64,000 nucleotides of DNA. Source: Diogma glabrata (Eukaryota; Arthropoda; Insecta; Diptera; Cylindrotomidae). A model generated the notes under the pieces. The model was not told the origin of the DNA, searched no databases, and saw only the letters and a list, made by a program, of their open reading frames with translations. Within the stretch, counting starts at the first letter, position 1; the number at the start of each line of letters is the position of its first letter. A program made the position numbers and the translations under genes. The stretch spans positions 238,622,554 to 238,686,553 of the forward strand of contig OY856186.1 in the NCBI GenBank assembly GCA_963693315.1. Reading direction: 5' to 3'. Positions 45,628 through 56,079 of this stretch are shown piece after piece.

Positions 45628-46281
45628 GTGGGACACACAGATGACAGCATGTAAAATAAATAAAATAAAAATATGTTTTGATTAACAACTAAAAAGCCCA
45701 GTGGTTTTGTTAAGAACGGCTCTAAAATTTTAATTCTAGTATGACCTTAATATTAAGTTCTGATTGAGGCCCTGAAGTGAGATTTATTATTTAATGACTT
45801 ATTCATAATTTAATGTTTGTTTAACATTAAAATAATGTCAAATATCAGAAAAAAATTATGTCAAAGTCATGATTATAATGTCTGCTGTCATTCTAACAAT
45901 GTTCATTAAATTATGAAGTTTTTTTATTGATTTGATGATAATATTTCATTAATACCCATCATGTTTATTAATGAATATCTTTCATAAAATTACGCAACGA
46001 TTCATAGAATTATGAAAAAAAAATTTTATGAAACAATGTCGTATGACGTTGTTTAATGAAATTTCATAATTTAACTATTGGCATTTCGTTAATACAATGA
46101 CATGTTTCTTCGGCTGAAAAACAATGTTAAAGTCTAATATATAATGTTTTATGTCGTTCTATTCAAGTACTTTTTTCTTTCAGTGTTCGGATAACTAATA
46201 TTTAAATCTATTTTTTTTTAATACTTAGAAAATTATGGAAAATTAATATTAATTTTAATTTCTAAGTGAAATATTTGACAT

Positions 46282-46420
46282 TGACTGCAATGTTAGACGT
46301 GCGTAATAAACGACCTTGAAAAAATTGGTTACCATGGTCAATATGTTGCTGTTACGAGTGACCGTGGTGAATATTCGAAGCTGAGTAGCTTTAAACATGA
46401 ACGCCAAAAAAACAAAAGTG
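46282..46420 (+). pseudogene. 5'-truncated RTE copy, last ~120 bp only
   Basis: CGTAATAAACGACCTTGAAA through GGTGAATATTCGAAGCTGAG to CATGAACGCC and an A-rich tail (AAAAAAACAAAAG) matches the 3' end of the RTE at 48.05-51.4 kb, in opposite orientation. It encodes the relic of VINDLKKIGCHGNYVAVAND..., with substitutions. Extreme 5' truncation is the normal product of incomplete target-primed reverse transcription. Confidence 0.85.
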
Positions 46421-46607
46421 ATATATTAAAACTTTTTGATATCTTATTTTTTTTTTTCATTTAAATTGTATCGTTAAGAATGGCGAAAACATGGACAACG
46501 TTTTTACAAATGCAATGGCACATAAACATTTTCAATTGACAACTTAAAAATACGACTGCTATCTTCATGTGTCGTAATGACGTTACCAAAAATATTAGTA
46601 TATGATG

Positions 46608-48050
46608 ATGACTATACAATCGTGACTTAGGATGTTAATTAGAATAGAAATATTCCCCATTCTATGAATTCACACAAAGTATTGTCTAGAAATTTAATGC
46701 AAAAAATCCCATATAATGTAAAAGCATTTCCATAATATGGAGTCTAATGACAGTGGAAAAATTCAACTTAAGTAAAAAATAATTAAGTGATGAAGAAGTT
46801 TCAACTTTGAAATTGTCATCGCCTCAACGGCGTAATCGATAGCGTGTCTGCCCAAGGATTCGAGCCGGGCACTGATGAGGGTAGGTTCGAATCCGATCCG
46901 AAACACGTAAAATGTGAATTGTAGTTTTTTTCTGAGAAACTTCAAACCATACCTTTGAATTGAAAATATTCCAATTACTTCTTTACTTACTTGAGTTTAA
47001 TTGATCTCAAAAATCCAAAATAAATTTAAATTCCCTTAATGTAGTCTAATGTTAATACATATAGAACGACAAATTGACCAAGTGTCAGCCATTGATTTCA
47101 CATTGATTGGAAACAATCAATAATGACTATACAATCGTGACTTAGGATGTTAATTAGAATAGAAATATTCCCCATTCTATGAATTTACACAAAGTATTGT
47201 CTAGAAATTTAATGCAAAAAATTCCATATAATGTAAAAGCGTTTCCATAATATGGAGTCTAATGACAGTGGAAAAATTCAACTTAAGTAAAAAATAAATA
47301 AGTGATGAAGAAGTTTCAACTTTGAAATTGTCATCGCCTCAACGGCGTAATCGATAGCATGTCTGCCCAAGGAGTCGAGCCGGGCACTGATAAGGGTAGG
47401 TTCGAATCCGATCCGAAACACGTAAAATGTCAATTGTAGTTTTTTTCTGAGAAACTTCAAACCATACCTTTGAATTGAAAATATTCCAATTACTTCTTTA
47501 CTTACTTGCGTTTAATTGATCTCAAAAATCCAAAATAAATTTAAATTCCCTTAATGTAGTCTAATGTTAATACATATAGAACGACAAATTGACCAAGTGT
47601 CAGCCATTGATTTCACATTGATTGGAAACAATCAATAATGACTATACAATCGTGACTTAGGATGTTAATTAGAATAGAAATATTCCCCATTCTATGAATT
47701 CACACAAAGTATTGTCTCGAAATTTAATGCAAAAAATCCCATATAATGTAAAAGCATTTCCTTAATATGGAGTCTAATGACAGTGAAAAAATTCAACTTA
47801 AGTAAAAAATAATTAAGTGATGAAGAAGTTTCAACTTTGAAATTGTCATCGCCTCAACGGCGTAATCGATAGCGTGTCTGCCCAAGGATTCGAGCCGGGC
47901 ACTGATAAGGGTAGGTTCGAATCCGATCCGAAACACGTAAAATGTCAATTGTAGTTTTTTTCTGAGAAACTTCAAACCATACCTTTGAATTGAAAATATT
48001 CCAATTACTTCTTTACTTACTTGAGTTTAATTGATCTCAAAAATCCAAAT
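46608..48050. repeat. 515-bp tandem repeat, 2.8 copies
   Basis: Copies start at 46,608, 47,123 and 47,638 with exact 515-bp spacing (ACTATACAATCGTGACTTAG at 46,611, 47,126, 47,641). Similarity is very high, with a handful of substitutions. The third copy ends at AAAAATCCAAAT, where the RTE is inserted. A 60-codon minus frame repeats in each copy; it overlaps the tRNA-like part and is probably not a gene. Confidence 0.92.
46820..46910 (+). repeat. tRNA-derived SINE head inside the 515-bp repeat
   Basis: A-box-like GGCGTAATCGATAGCGTG (46,829-46,846) and a perfect B box GGTTCGAATCC (46,884-46,894), 38 bp between boxes. Repeated at 47,335-47,425 and 47,850-47,940 (B boxes at 47,399 and 47,914). 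The cloverleaf does not close, so it is a SINE head rather than a tRNA gene, but internal pol III transcription is possible. Confidence 0.65.
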
Positions 48051-48080
48051 TTTTTTTTTTTTTTTTTTTTTTTAAGGCGT

Positions 48081-50969
48081 TCATGCTCCATGTAGGAGCG
48101 TTGCCAGGCTAATCAGCTTCGAATATTCACCACGGTCATTCGCAACAGCGACATAGTTACCATGGCAGCCGATTTTTTTAAGGTCGTTTATTACGTCAGT
48201 CTCCCATTGTAGTCGTGGTCTTCCTCGCGGTCTACCACTCCCTGGGGTACTAACGTACATTTTTCTAATCATTCCAGACTGTGAATCGGCTCGTAGAACA
48301 TGCCCAAACCAAGCAATCCTGTTAGAACGGATACAACCTATTATATCAGGACCCTCAAGAAGGTCTCTGATCTCAAAGTTATACCGGGTTCTATACTCTC
48401 CATCGTCTGTCTTAAGTGGACCAAAAATGTAGCGAAGAATCTTACGCTCAAATACAGATAAATGCGATTCGTCATTTTGTGTAAGGGTCCACGTTTGTGA
48501 CCCATACATCACAACCGGTCTAATCAATGTCTTGTATAACTTGAGCTTGGTGTTAGTTGATACATACGGTGATCCAAGGAGAGGTTTAATTGAGTAGAAA
48601 GTTCGATTACCTGCAGCGATTCGAGCTTTAATATCTGTAAGTATGCTGTTGTTTGAGTCAAGCATTGATCCTAAATATTTAAAAGATTCAACTCCCTCAA
48701 TTCGTTCATCGCCGCACATCAAATCTTTCTTCTCAGCCTCTCTTGAAACATTCATATGTTTGGTTTTATTGTAGTTAATTTGCAGACCAATTTTCCTAGC
48801 ACCACTCTCAAGCGACTTGAAAGTCTCACTCATAACAGCTTCACTTCGGCCGAGGATGACAACATCATCAGCGTAAGCAATCATCTGTACTGAGTTTATT
48901 GACAAGATATTGTTATTAGTCGGTAGTTTCTTTTGACGGCACACATATTCCAAGGCTAGATTAAAAAGTATAGGAGAGATAGCATCACCTTGTCTTAATC
49001 CGGAGTCGACTTTAAAAAATTTTGATATTTCGTTCTCTACTCGCACACAGCATTGAGAGTTCTGTACTGTCATTTTGCATAGTGATACCAGTTTACCAGG
49101 AATTCCCATTGACACCAGAGCAGACCATAGAGTCTCTCGTTCGAGAGAGTCGTAGGCCTGCCTGAAATCAATGAAAAGTTGGTGCACAGGTATGTTGAAC
49201 TCTCGACACTTTTCCAAAATCATCCTTATCGAGAAAAGTGCATCGGTGGTACCTCGGCCCCGCCGGAAACCACACTGATATTCTCCAAACAGTTGTTCAG
49301 CAAAAGGATTGATTTTGGATAGCAAAATGTAGGAAAAGATCTTATATGCTGTGCAGAGGAGAGCGATTCCTCTGTAGTTTGCACATTGTAGGCGATTACC
49401 TTTTTTATGGATTGGTATCAGCATAGCTTTGTTCCAGTCCTGTGGCATGGTTTCAGTCCTCCAGATCATTTGAACAAGTTCAAACAATCTTGAGGATAGA
49501 GTTTCGCCACCATGTACAATCATTTCGGATGTTATATCGTCGATACCAGGTGCTTTATTGCATTTTAATTTTGACAGCGCCGCATCGAATTCCTCTTTGG
49601 TGGGTTCGTCTACATGTACCTTTGACGCACGAATAAGCTTTGCTCGTCGCCCGACTTGTTGCTGGTCACTTAAGTTGAGAAGATTCTCAAAAGAAGCGGC
49701 CCAAGTATCTAAAATATTTTTAAGGTCTATTTGTAGCTCCCCATCTTCGTTTTGAATAGCAGTCGATCTAGTTTGAGGGCCCTTCCTTAAGGTTTTAACC
49801 TGTTGAAAGAAGTTACGCGATTGATGTTCCTTATTGAAGCTTTCAATCTCCTCACACTGTCTCTTCCACCATTCTCTCTTCGTTCGTCTACATAGCTTTG
49901 TAACGGCTTGTCTTGCCAGTTTATAGTTCTCCTTCGTGGACCTGGTATTGCGTCCTTGTAGACACTTCAGATAGCAATCTCTTTTGTATTGAATAGCGTC
50001 AAGACATGCTTGATCCATCCATGGCTTCTGGGAGTGGTTCTGTGGTCGTCCAAGTATTCCCTCAGCAGCGCTTAAAACAGCATCTTTGAGCAAATACCAT
50101 GACTTATCGACGTCTCCATTAATGGTTTCTGATTTCTCCAATGTTTCGGCAATATGGATTTGATATCTCTCTTCTGTTTCAGCATTCTTTAATGATGAGA
50201 TGTTAAAACGATTCCGTTGATTGAATTTTGGAATGCCTGGATTTGAGAAGTGGAACCTTATCGTTGCACATACAAGGAAGTGATCACTTCCAATGTATGC
50301 ACCTCTAAAGGATCGCACATCCCGAACGCTCGAAAAGAAACGTGCTGTTACTAGAACGTGATCAATTTGATTTCGAGTGTTTCCATTCGGTGAGACCCAA
50401 GTCTGTTTATGAATCGATCGATGCGGAAAGAACGTACTGGCAATTCTCAAATTATTTGATAATGCAAACTCAGTCATTCTCTCACCATTATCATTCGAAT
50501 TCAAATGCAGGCTGTTGGGACCCACCACATTTCCATAAGAGATATCTCCTCCAACCTGTCCATTAAAGTCACCAAGAACCATAATGAAGTCGCGTGTTGG
50601 TGTTTGTTTCATAACCTCTTCCAGTGCTATGTAGAAATTATCCTTCTCGTCGACGGTCTTAGCTTCAGTAGGTGCATGCACGGCAATAAGAGAAATATTG
50701 TTATATGTACCACGTACACGTAGGTAGCAGATCCTCTCACTGACCGGGATGAATTTCATCACGGCTTCTTGTATACGTGCACCAACAAGAAAGCCAGTAC
50801 CGAATTCTCTTCGAGAAGGATGACCACTACAGTATAGAGAGTGACTATCCAAATCTTGTTTTCCGATTATCGGCTGTCTAATTTCTTGTAGAGCAATAAT
50901 ATCCATCCTATACCTCTCAGCCTCTGTTTCCAGACTTATAAGAGCATCAGGAGCGCTCAGGCTGCGCAC
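48081..50969 (-). CDS. RTE endonuclease-reverse transcriptase
   Basis: Nicks target DNA and copies the element RNA from the nick. Residue numbers count from the GTG at 50,969. Endonuclease at about 1-240: LQEIR with catalytic Glu 29, GDFN at 133-136, IDHV near 202-205 and SDH at 228-230. Linker 240-460, then RT: NYRGIALL near 531-538, CGFRRGRGTTDA near 566-577, motif A FIDFRQAYDSL at 599-609, motif B SGLRQGDAISP near 656-666, motif C YADD at 699-702. The C-terminal part has YLGSMLDSN and GSGRPRGRPRLQWE. There is no RNase H and no frameshift, and all visible catalytic residues are present. The frame stays open 105 bp above the GTG and includes the conserved YRIGTWNVRSL, so the true start is upstream. 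No in-frame ATG exists before a TAA at 51,075-51,077. Confidence 0.93.
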   Translation of the reverse strand: MRSLSAPDALISLETEAERYRMDIIALQEIRQPIIGKQDLDSHSLYCSGHPSRREFGTGFLVGARIQEAVMKFIPVSERICYLRVRGTYNNISLIAVHAPTEAKTVDEKDNFYIALEEVMKQTPTRDFIMVLGDFNGQVGGDISYGNVVGPNSLHLNSNDNGERMTEFALSNNLRIASTFFPHRSIHKQTWVSPNGNTRNQIDHVLVTARFFSSVRDVRSFRGAYIGSDHFLVCATIRFHFSNPGIPKFNQRNRFNISSLKNAETEERYQIHIAETLEKSETINGDVDKSWYLLKDAVLSAAEGILGRPQNHSQKPWMDQACLDAIQYKRDCYLKCLQGRNTRSTKENYKLARQAVTKLCRRTKREWWKRQCEEIESFNKEHQSRNFFQQVKTLRKGPQTRSTAIQNEDGELQIDLKNILDTWAASFENLLNLSDQQQVGRRAKLIRASKVHVDEPTKEEFDAALSKLKCNKAPGIDDITSEMIVHGGETLSSRLFELVQMIWRTETMPQDWNKAMLIPIHKKGNRLQCANYRGIALLCTAYKIFSYILLSKINPFAEQLFGEYQCGFRRGRGTTDALFSIRMILEKCREFNIPVHQLFIDFRQAYDSLERETLWSALVSMGIPGKLVSLCKMTVQNSQCCVRVENEISKFFKVDSGLRQGDAISPILFNLALEYVCRQKKLPTNNNILSINSVQMIAYADDVVILGRSEAVMSETFKSLESGARKIGLQINYNKTKHMNVSREAEKKDLMCGDERIEGVESFKYLGSMLDSNNSILTDIKARIAAGNRTFYSIKPLLGSPYVSTNTKLKLYKTLIRPVVMYGSQTWTLTQNDESHLSVFERKILRYIFGPLKTDDGEYRTRYNFEIRDLLEGPDIIGCIRSNRIAWFGHVLRADSQSGMIRKMYVSTPGSGRPRGRPRLQWETDVINDLKKIGCHGNYVAVANDRGEYSKLISLATLLHGA

Positions 50970-51074
50970 GTTCCACGTTCCGATTCGGTAGTCTGGTCCT
51001 TTTTCACGTCCAGGTAAAATTCTGTTTTGTTGTCCGGGTCTGTTTTTCTTTTTCTGATCACCAAATTTAACATA

Positions 51075-51299
51075 TTAGTTTTTTTCCGGGGTTAGGGTGT
51101 TAACCTTAGGCCCAACCCAAATTGTCGTGAATGGGTCCGTTCTGCATATTAAGGTCACCAGAAACAACCTTTTTACACGTTTATATAGCGAGCCGCTTGA
51201 TTCAAGACAGACGCCCGCTCCAAGCCGCCCCTGACATGGACAACAGACGCTTGAGTCGCATTGGTTGTAAGGCGCCAATTCGCCGTGATGTAGCGTCAT
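51075..51299 (-). CDS. RTE leader frame ending at the in-frame TAA
   Basis: A 74-codon frame (MTLHHGELAPYNQCDSSVCC, later CRTDPFTTIWVGPKVNTL) in the same phase as the main RTE ORF, separated from it only by TAA (51,075-51,077). It has a small cysteine cluster (CDSSVCCPC). It could be a short upstream ORF, or the N-terminus of the polyprotein cut off by one nonsense change. Position and phase favour the second, but the family consensus would be needed. Confidence 0.5.
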   Translation of the reverse strand: MTLHHGELAPYNQCDSSVCCPCQGRLGAGVCLESSGSLYKRVKRLFLVTLICRTDPFTTIWVGPKVNTLTPEKN

Positions 51300-51430
51300 T
51301 GACTAAGCAGTTTTTACTCTGCTTGTCTCCAATACACCAACCTAATTCTGTCAGCATTACCCAGGCAGCACGGCGTGGACGTCGAATTTAGGATTTCGCT
51401 ACCCAAAAGGATTTCGCAAAAATCCAAATT

Positions 51431-53666
51431 AGTATATGATATTTTTCTATTTACCGCCAAAAGTTCTGAAAAATATCAGTTCTGAAAAATATCTGAAAAA
51501 ATACCACAGATTGTAAAGAATCTAATGATCATTTGATCTGTTTAAAAAGAAGTTGTATTCAAATAGATTAATTGGCTGGAACCTAAGTTTATTGACTTGG
51601 ATTCGTATTTTCGACGTATGTTAGGGTGGGATAGCCAAACAAATGTAGATTCTGGCAGACGTTATCTTAAATTCAGGAAACTTATATATATACAAGTGAC
51701 GGAATCATCTATAGGGCCTTTGGTGTTAGAAAAAACATTATATGACCATTCTCAAACTCCTAAATTTATAAAACAAAACTAGAAAAACCCATAGAAAATC
51801 CTAATTTATACATATTAAAAACATTCTAAGCTACAATCATTCTGTCTTAATATTTTAATCAGTTTATGCTCCATCAAAATAGCTTATACTATAATCACGT
51901 GCACTTTTTTCATGATTTTTCTGCTATCGATTTATTAATTTGTTGCTTGTTGAACATCATTGTATTGAAATAAAAAAATATTACCATAAAAATTTCCATA
52001 CGATTAAATAAATTAATTTAAAAAATTGACAAAATAAAATTAAAAATTAAACAAAAACATGCAAAATATACAAATTATCCGTCTTAATGGTTTTTCTTCC
52101 TGTGCGAAAGAAAAAAAAAATTCAGATATATTAAGATTTTCTTCGTTTTATTATATTGCGAGAGTGTTATTACGATTATAATTTTCTTAACAAAAATCAC
52201 AAAATAAATTAACATTTAATATAGAAGACAAAAATAAACTTAACCTGTTCCGATAATACATTTAATAAGAAAATTATTTATTTATTTAAATTTTATGTAA
52301 ATTAGTTTTTTTTAATATCTTAAACTTTAAAATAATAATAAATAAATAAATAAGAATATATAAGTTAGGCAAATGGTGTGTATACATAACCAATTAAACG
52401 TTATTACATTTAAGAAAATAAACAGCAAACAAAAACAAAATTAAATGAACATATAAGAAAAATATTTAAATTTTAAACAATTATGCAAATTTCTTGAACG
52501 GTTTGTCTTTTAGATTTTTTTTTAAATTGTACATGAGGGCGGATGCTTTGTGCACTGCGCTCATCAATGAAGCTTTTAAAAACATTTATTATACGAAAGC
52601 ATGAATCATCTGCTAATGTTTTTTGTTAGACAAGATTTAGTCTACGAAATAAATTAATCAACGCTTTAAAACAAATTGACTAAATGTAGGTCTTTGACAT
52701 TTTATGTTATCGTTAACCAAATCTTAAATCATTAAAATTATAGTGAATTCCATATAAATCCCACACGGTCTAACAAAACTGTTTTGAGAAAAATTTTGAA
52801 TCGTTTCGCAGAATACAATAATTAAAAGTTTGTGCAATAAATCAATTTAATGTTTTCGTCTATAATAAAATGATCTCATATAAACATAAACAAAAAGAAA
52901 TAATTAATTTAAAATATTTAAATGACGATGTTAGATAACAATATCATGAACGAGAATCTCTATAATTAGTTGCTGGAACATCAACGGGTTTTTATTTTGA
53001 TAATTTAAGCATTAAAATTCAATACCGTATTCGCCTACATTAGTTTTTTTGTTATAGAACAAAACTAAGTAATTATCGTTGTCTAATTGTATAGCCTAAT
53101 GGTTTACGAGAGATAAACTCAGACAAATTAAAAGTCTATTTTAGAATATCAATAAGCGGATCAATGAATATTTGAAGCGTAAGATAATCTTAGTAAATTG
53201 TTTCTAAATTTAACCGAATTGTAGCAATTTGTAAGCAAAGTATCGAAGATTAAAATAGAAATGTCATCTTTAGAATTTTTAATATGTAAATAATATATTA
53301 GACATCCAAATATTTGATACGAAGGCCTTGAAATTCGGTTGTTTTTGTTTTTTTATTAAATTTTTTTGTGTAATTGAAATTACAATACCTATGTATGACA
53401 ACAACACATAGAACCTTTTAAGACCTGGGTACTACAACAATACGCGTTCTTAAGTGTTGTTGGTGGCATTTATCAAAGAATATGAAATTAAGTGTGAAGT
53501 GTTTCCAATATTTCATGATAATATTGGGCAAATAAAAATAAAATAAGAGGTAAAGAGCAAATTTAAAAAAAAGCTAATTAATATAGAACTGATATTAATC
53601 CAGCTATTTACTATATATCCATGTAACATGTTTCTCAATGATTAAAGCCAACATTTAGTTATAGTT
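51431..53666. other. AT-rich DNA without recognisable genes
   Basis: The frame at 51,597-51,782 and others are short and motif-free. Long A/T runs are common at 51.9-52.5 kb. I see no repeat partner elsewhere in the window. Confidence 0.5.
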
Positions 53667-53667
53667 A

Positions 53668-53910
53668 CTAGGAGGGCCCGGCGTGCTTCGCTACGCTTAT
53701 AAATAAAGTTTTTGCGTAGACATTTTGTTGACGTAGAAGCAATGATTTCAAAAAGTGGTTATGAGAAATTCTAGCATTTAGTTTTTAATTTTTCTTTTTA
53801 AATAAATGAATGAAAAATAATCACAACTCTAGCTGATCAGTTCGGATATATGAAAAATTAGCGATCAAATAAGATAGAGATCAAATGAGCTTACTTGAAA
53901 ACTATTATTA
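53668..53910 (-). mobile_element. Helitron 3' end
   Basis: On the minus strand the segment ends with the hairpin GCGTAGCGAAGCACGC (stem GCGT/ACGC), a short GC-rich spacer and CTAG at 53,668, followed by T in the flank. This is the hairpin-CTRR-T arrangement of Helitrons. The adjoining 240 bp match the copies at 60,480-60,807. No 5' end was identified here. Confidence 0.8.
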
Positions 53911-54145
53911 CTTGAAAACTACAATTATAGGCGAAACACAAAAAGTCACTTTAGCTCCGAATTCAATACACTATTTTTTCGGCAAACGTTTAAATTTGTT
54001 TAAAAATATGAAATTAATGGATCAAATTGTTTATAAATATGTTTTAGGTAATAATTTTTCTGAAATTAATTTTTATTGATTTCAATTCATTAAAATGAAC
54101 TAAAGTGCTTTCTGTTTTGAACAAATTAATAGTATCATGTTATTT

Positions 54146-54350
54146 TACTTTACTGCCGCCGTAACAATATAAAAATTACTTTACTGCCGCCGTAAAAATA
54201 TGAAAATTACTTTACAGCCGCCCTAAAAATATGTAAGTTACTTTACAGCCGCCGGCAGATAAAATAAAAATGGCGTTACTTTTGCAGCCGCCGTCTAAAA
54301 AGTAAGACTTTAGCTACTCTCCAGCGGCAGTAAAGTTAAACTTTACAGCC
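54146..54350. repeat. 31-bp minisatellite with GCCGCC cores
   Basis: About five degenerate copies of ACTTTACTGCCGCCGTAAA plus an AT tail at 54,146, 54,177, 54,208, 54,239 and 54,277. An inverted GCGGCAGTAAAGT piece lies near 54,333. It is a GC-spiked island in AT-rich DNA. Confidence 0.8.
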
Positions 54351-54703
54351 GTTTGCCGAAAAAAACTGTTATGAGCTGTTTTTGATGGTGCGTTTGTCTA
54401 GCCTTTTGAGATATCTAACCTCATTGTCAAACAAGTGCACGTAACCACAGAAAACGTGATTGCCTTAGATTTGTTAGTTTTAACCCAACCTTTAAGGTCT
54501 TATTTTACTGCACTAATTATTATTACAGCATTATTTTACACAACTCAGTTAGTTGACTGTGATCATGTGAACATGATTTGAAGTTAAAACAATAAAATCG
54601 TCTGAAAAAGCCAACTAACGTTTTTATTTTAATTATTTAACACAGACAATTAAGTCCAGATTATTATTTTACAATTTACAGAATTATTTTAAAATAATTT
54701 ATT

Positions 54704-55731
54704 TTATACATTTACAACAACATCTGTACAATTAGAAATGTTAATTCCGGCTGGTGTTGACGTCAAACAATTAATCGTACCATTTCTATTACTATTAGCT
54801 TCTATTTTTTCATTAACACCCATAATTTTAGTAGTGAAGGGTTTTTAATTCTCGATGGATGTTTCTACATAACCTACCGCAACAGTAGTGGATTTCCATC
54901 CCCGTGTCTTTTTAAAGTGTGCATATCAGCACCTGCATCAGCAAGTAAGGAAGCGGACGATCTGCGGAAACAAGGAACTGTATAGCTCTCTGGATTTACC
55001 AAGCCCAAATACTTGGCAATATCTTTACCATTTTTGTAGTTTACAAAAAATCGGTCATGTGTTGCAGATTTAGGGCGTAGACGATAAGATTTTCGAAAAT
55101 TATCCAAGTAGTCATATCCCGGAATATTTCCCTTAGTGATTGCAAATTCTCTATGAATTTTGGTTTTAGTATTAGGTATGACAATTTTAATATACGTTTC
55201 ATTGTCACATATGTCATAAAGCTTCAAATTCTTTTGTTCTTCTCCACGAAATGCTCCAAAAATACCAATAATTAAGGACACCTAGGAAACTAATAATATT
55301 TTGGTGTTTGATATGGATGTAGTACCTTTGTCATCTAATAGCTTTGGTCATCCGCCTCTGAAAGAAATCTATGTATTTCGTCTTTTGAAAACATATAAGA
55401 TTTCTTTGGGTTATATCCTTCCCTCTTTCTTTTTAAAAATGCAATTAATTGGTTGAATTTACTTATATCAATATTTTTCTTTATTGAAATTGTACATTTA
55501 CGTAATGTGTCATACATACGAGTAATGTGTCCATAACGAAGAAGACTTTTCTTTTTCAGACTTGCCTGCGAAATAGGCTAGCAAAATTCTCTCATATATC
55601 TCCTATATATTTTTTCTATTGCACTAATTTTCAAAATTTTTATATTCCATTTCGTATCTGGCTTTCGATTTTGCTGGTATCAGTTTCGATTTTGCTGGTA
55701 TCACATCGGAGTCTTCTACCGAATTACTCAT
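54704..55731 (-). pseudogene. Crypton-like tyrosine recombinase, decayed
   Basis: A recombinase that would cut and rejoin DNA through a covalent tyrosine link. From ATG at 55,731 the minus strand reads MSNSVEDSDVIPAKSKLIPA, KARYEMEYKNFEN then stops, LLAYFAGKSEKEKSSSLWTH, SIKKNIDISKFNQLIAFLKR and PKKSYMFSKDEIHRFLSEAD (N-terminal core-binding part). After a frameshift near 55,320 comes the catalytic part: IFGAFRGEEQKNLKL (first catalytic Arg in FRGEE) and YTVPCFRRSSASLLADAGAD (second Arg box, with the usual leading His replaced by Pro) and LKRHG. A further frameshift near 54,890 is followed by GWKSTTVAVGYVETS, where GY supplies the candidate nucleophile, and the tail runs to the stop at 54,704. 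At least two stops and two frameshifts make it inactive. Family call is from memory of arthropod Crypton proteins. Confidence 0.75.
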
Positions 55732-55799
55732 ATTTAACTATTATTTGCCAGATACTAAATGCTAATACGCAATGAACAGAATATTGTGAAACCGTGACA

Positions 55800-56071
55800 G
55801 TAAACAAATTACCAACCTACTATTTTATTCTTTAATAATATTTTTTCCTTTACTTTATTATTTTCATTTCTTAAATTAATATAAAAGTTGATAGTAGATA
55901 AAACGTTGTACAACATCCATTTCATAACATCATATTACGATCCTCGATGAGTTATCAATCTCGGACTACGGCCTCGATTGACAACTTTCTTATCTCGTAT
56001 CGTTATATGATTCGTTATGATATTCATATCATAAATCTTATATATTAATACGCTAACGAAAAATTTTGAGG
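55800..56071. other. Spacer without recognisable features
   Basis: AT-rich sequence between the Crypton remnant and the second hAT element. A loose inverted repeat around GGCCTCGATTGACAAC was noted but has no clear limits. Confidence 0.4.
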
Positions 56072-56079
56072 AGCCTAAG

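Larger units (their letters stand above)
48051..51416 (-). mobile_element. RTE-type non-LTR retrotransposon with target duplication and poly(A) tail
   Basis: A 3.37-kb element, the expected size for RTE. It is flanked by a 13-bp direct repeat CAAAAATCCAAAT (48,038-48,050 and 51,417-51,429). The 3' end is a run of about 24 A on the minus strand (T at 48,050-48,073), only about 7 bases after the stop codon, so there is almost no 3' UTR. The 5' region (51,075-51,416) holds a short frame in phase with the main ORF. It inserted into the last 515-bp repeat. The intact ORF, clean duplication and long A tail indicate a recent insertion. Confidence 0.92.

Noticed and set aside
46608..48050. CRISPR-like or tRNA gene cluster
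   Set aside because: The 515-bp units are whole-unit tandem repeats without short repeat-spacer layout, and the tRNA-like parts do not fold into a cloverleaf.
49442..50723. Plus-strand ORFs opposite the RTE coding region
   Set aside because: Antisense shadows of the intact minus-strand RTE ORF.
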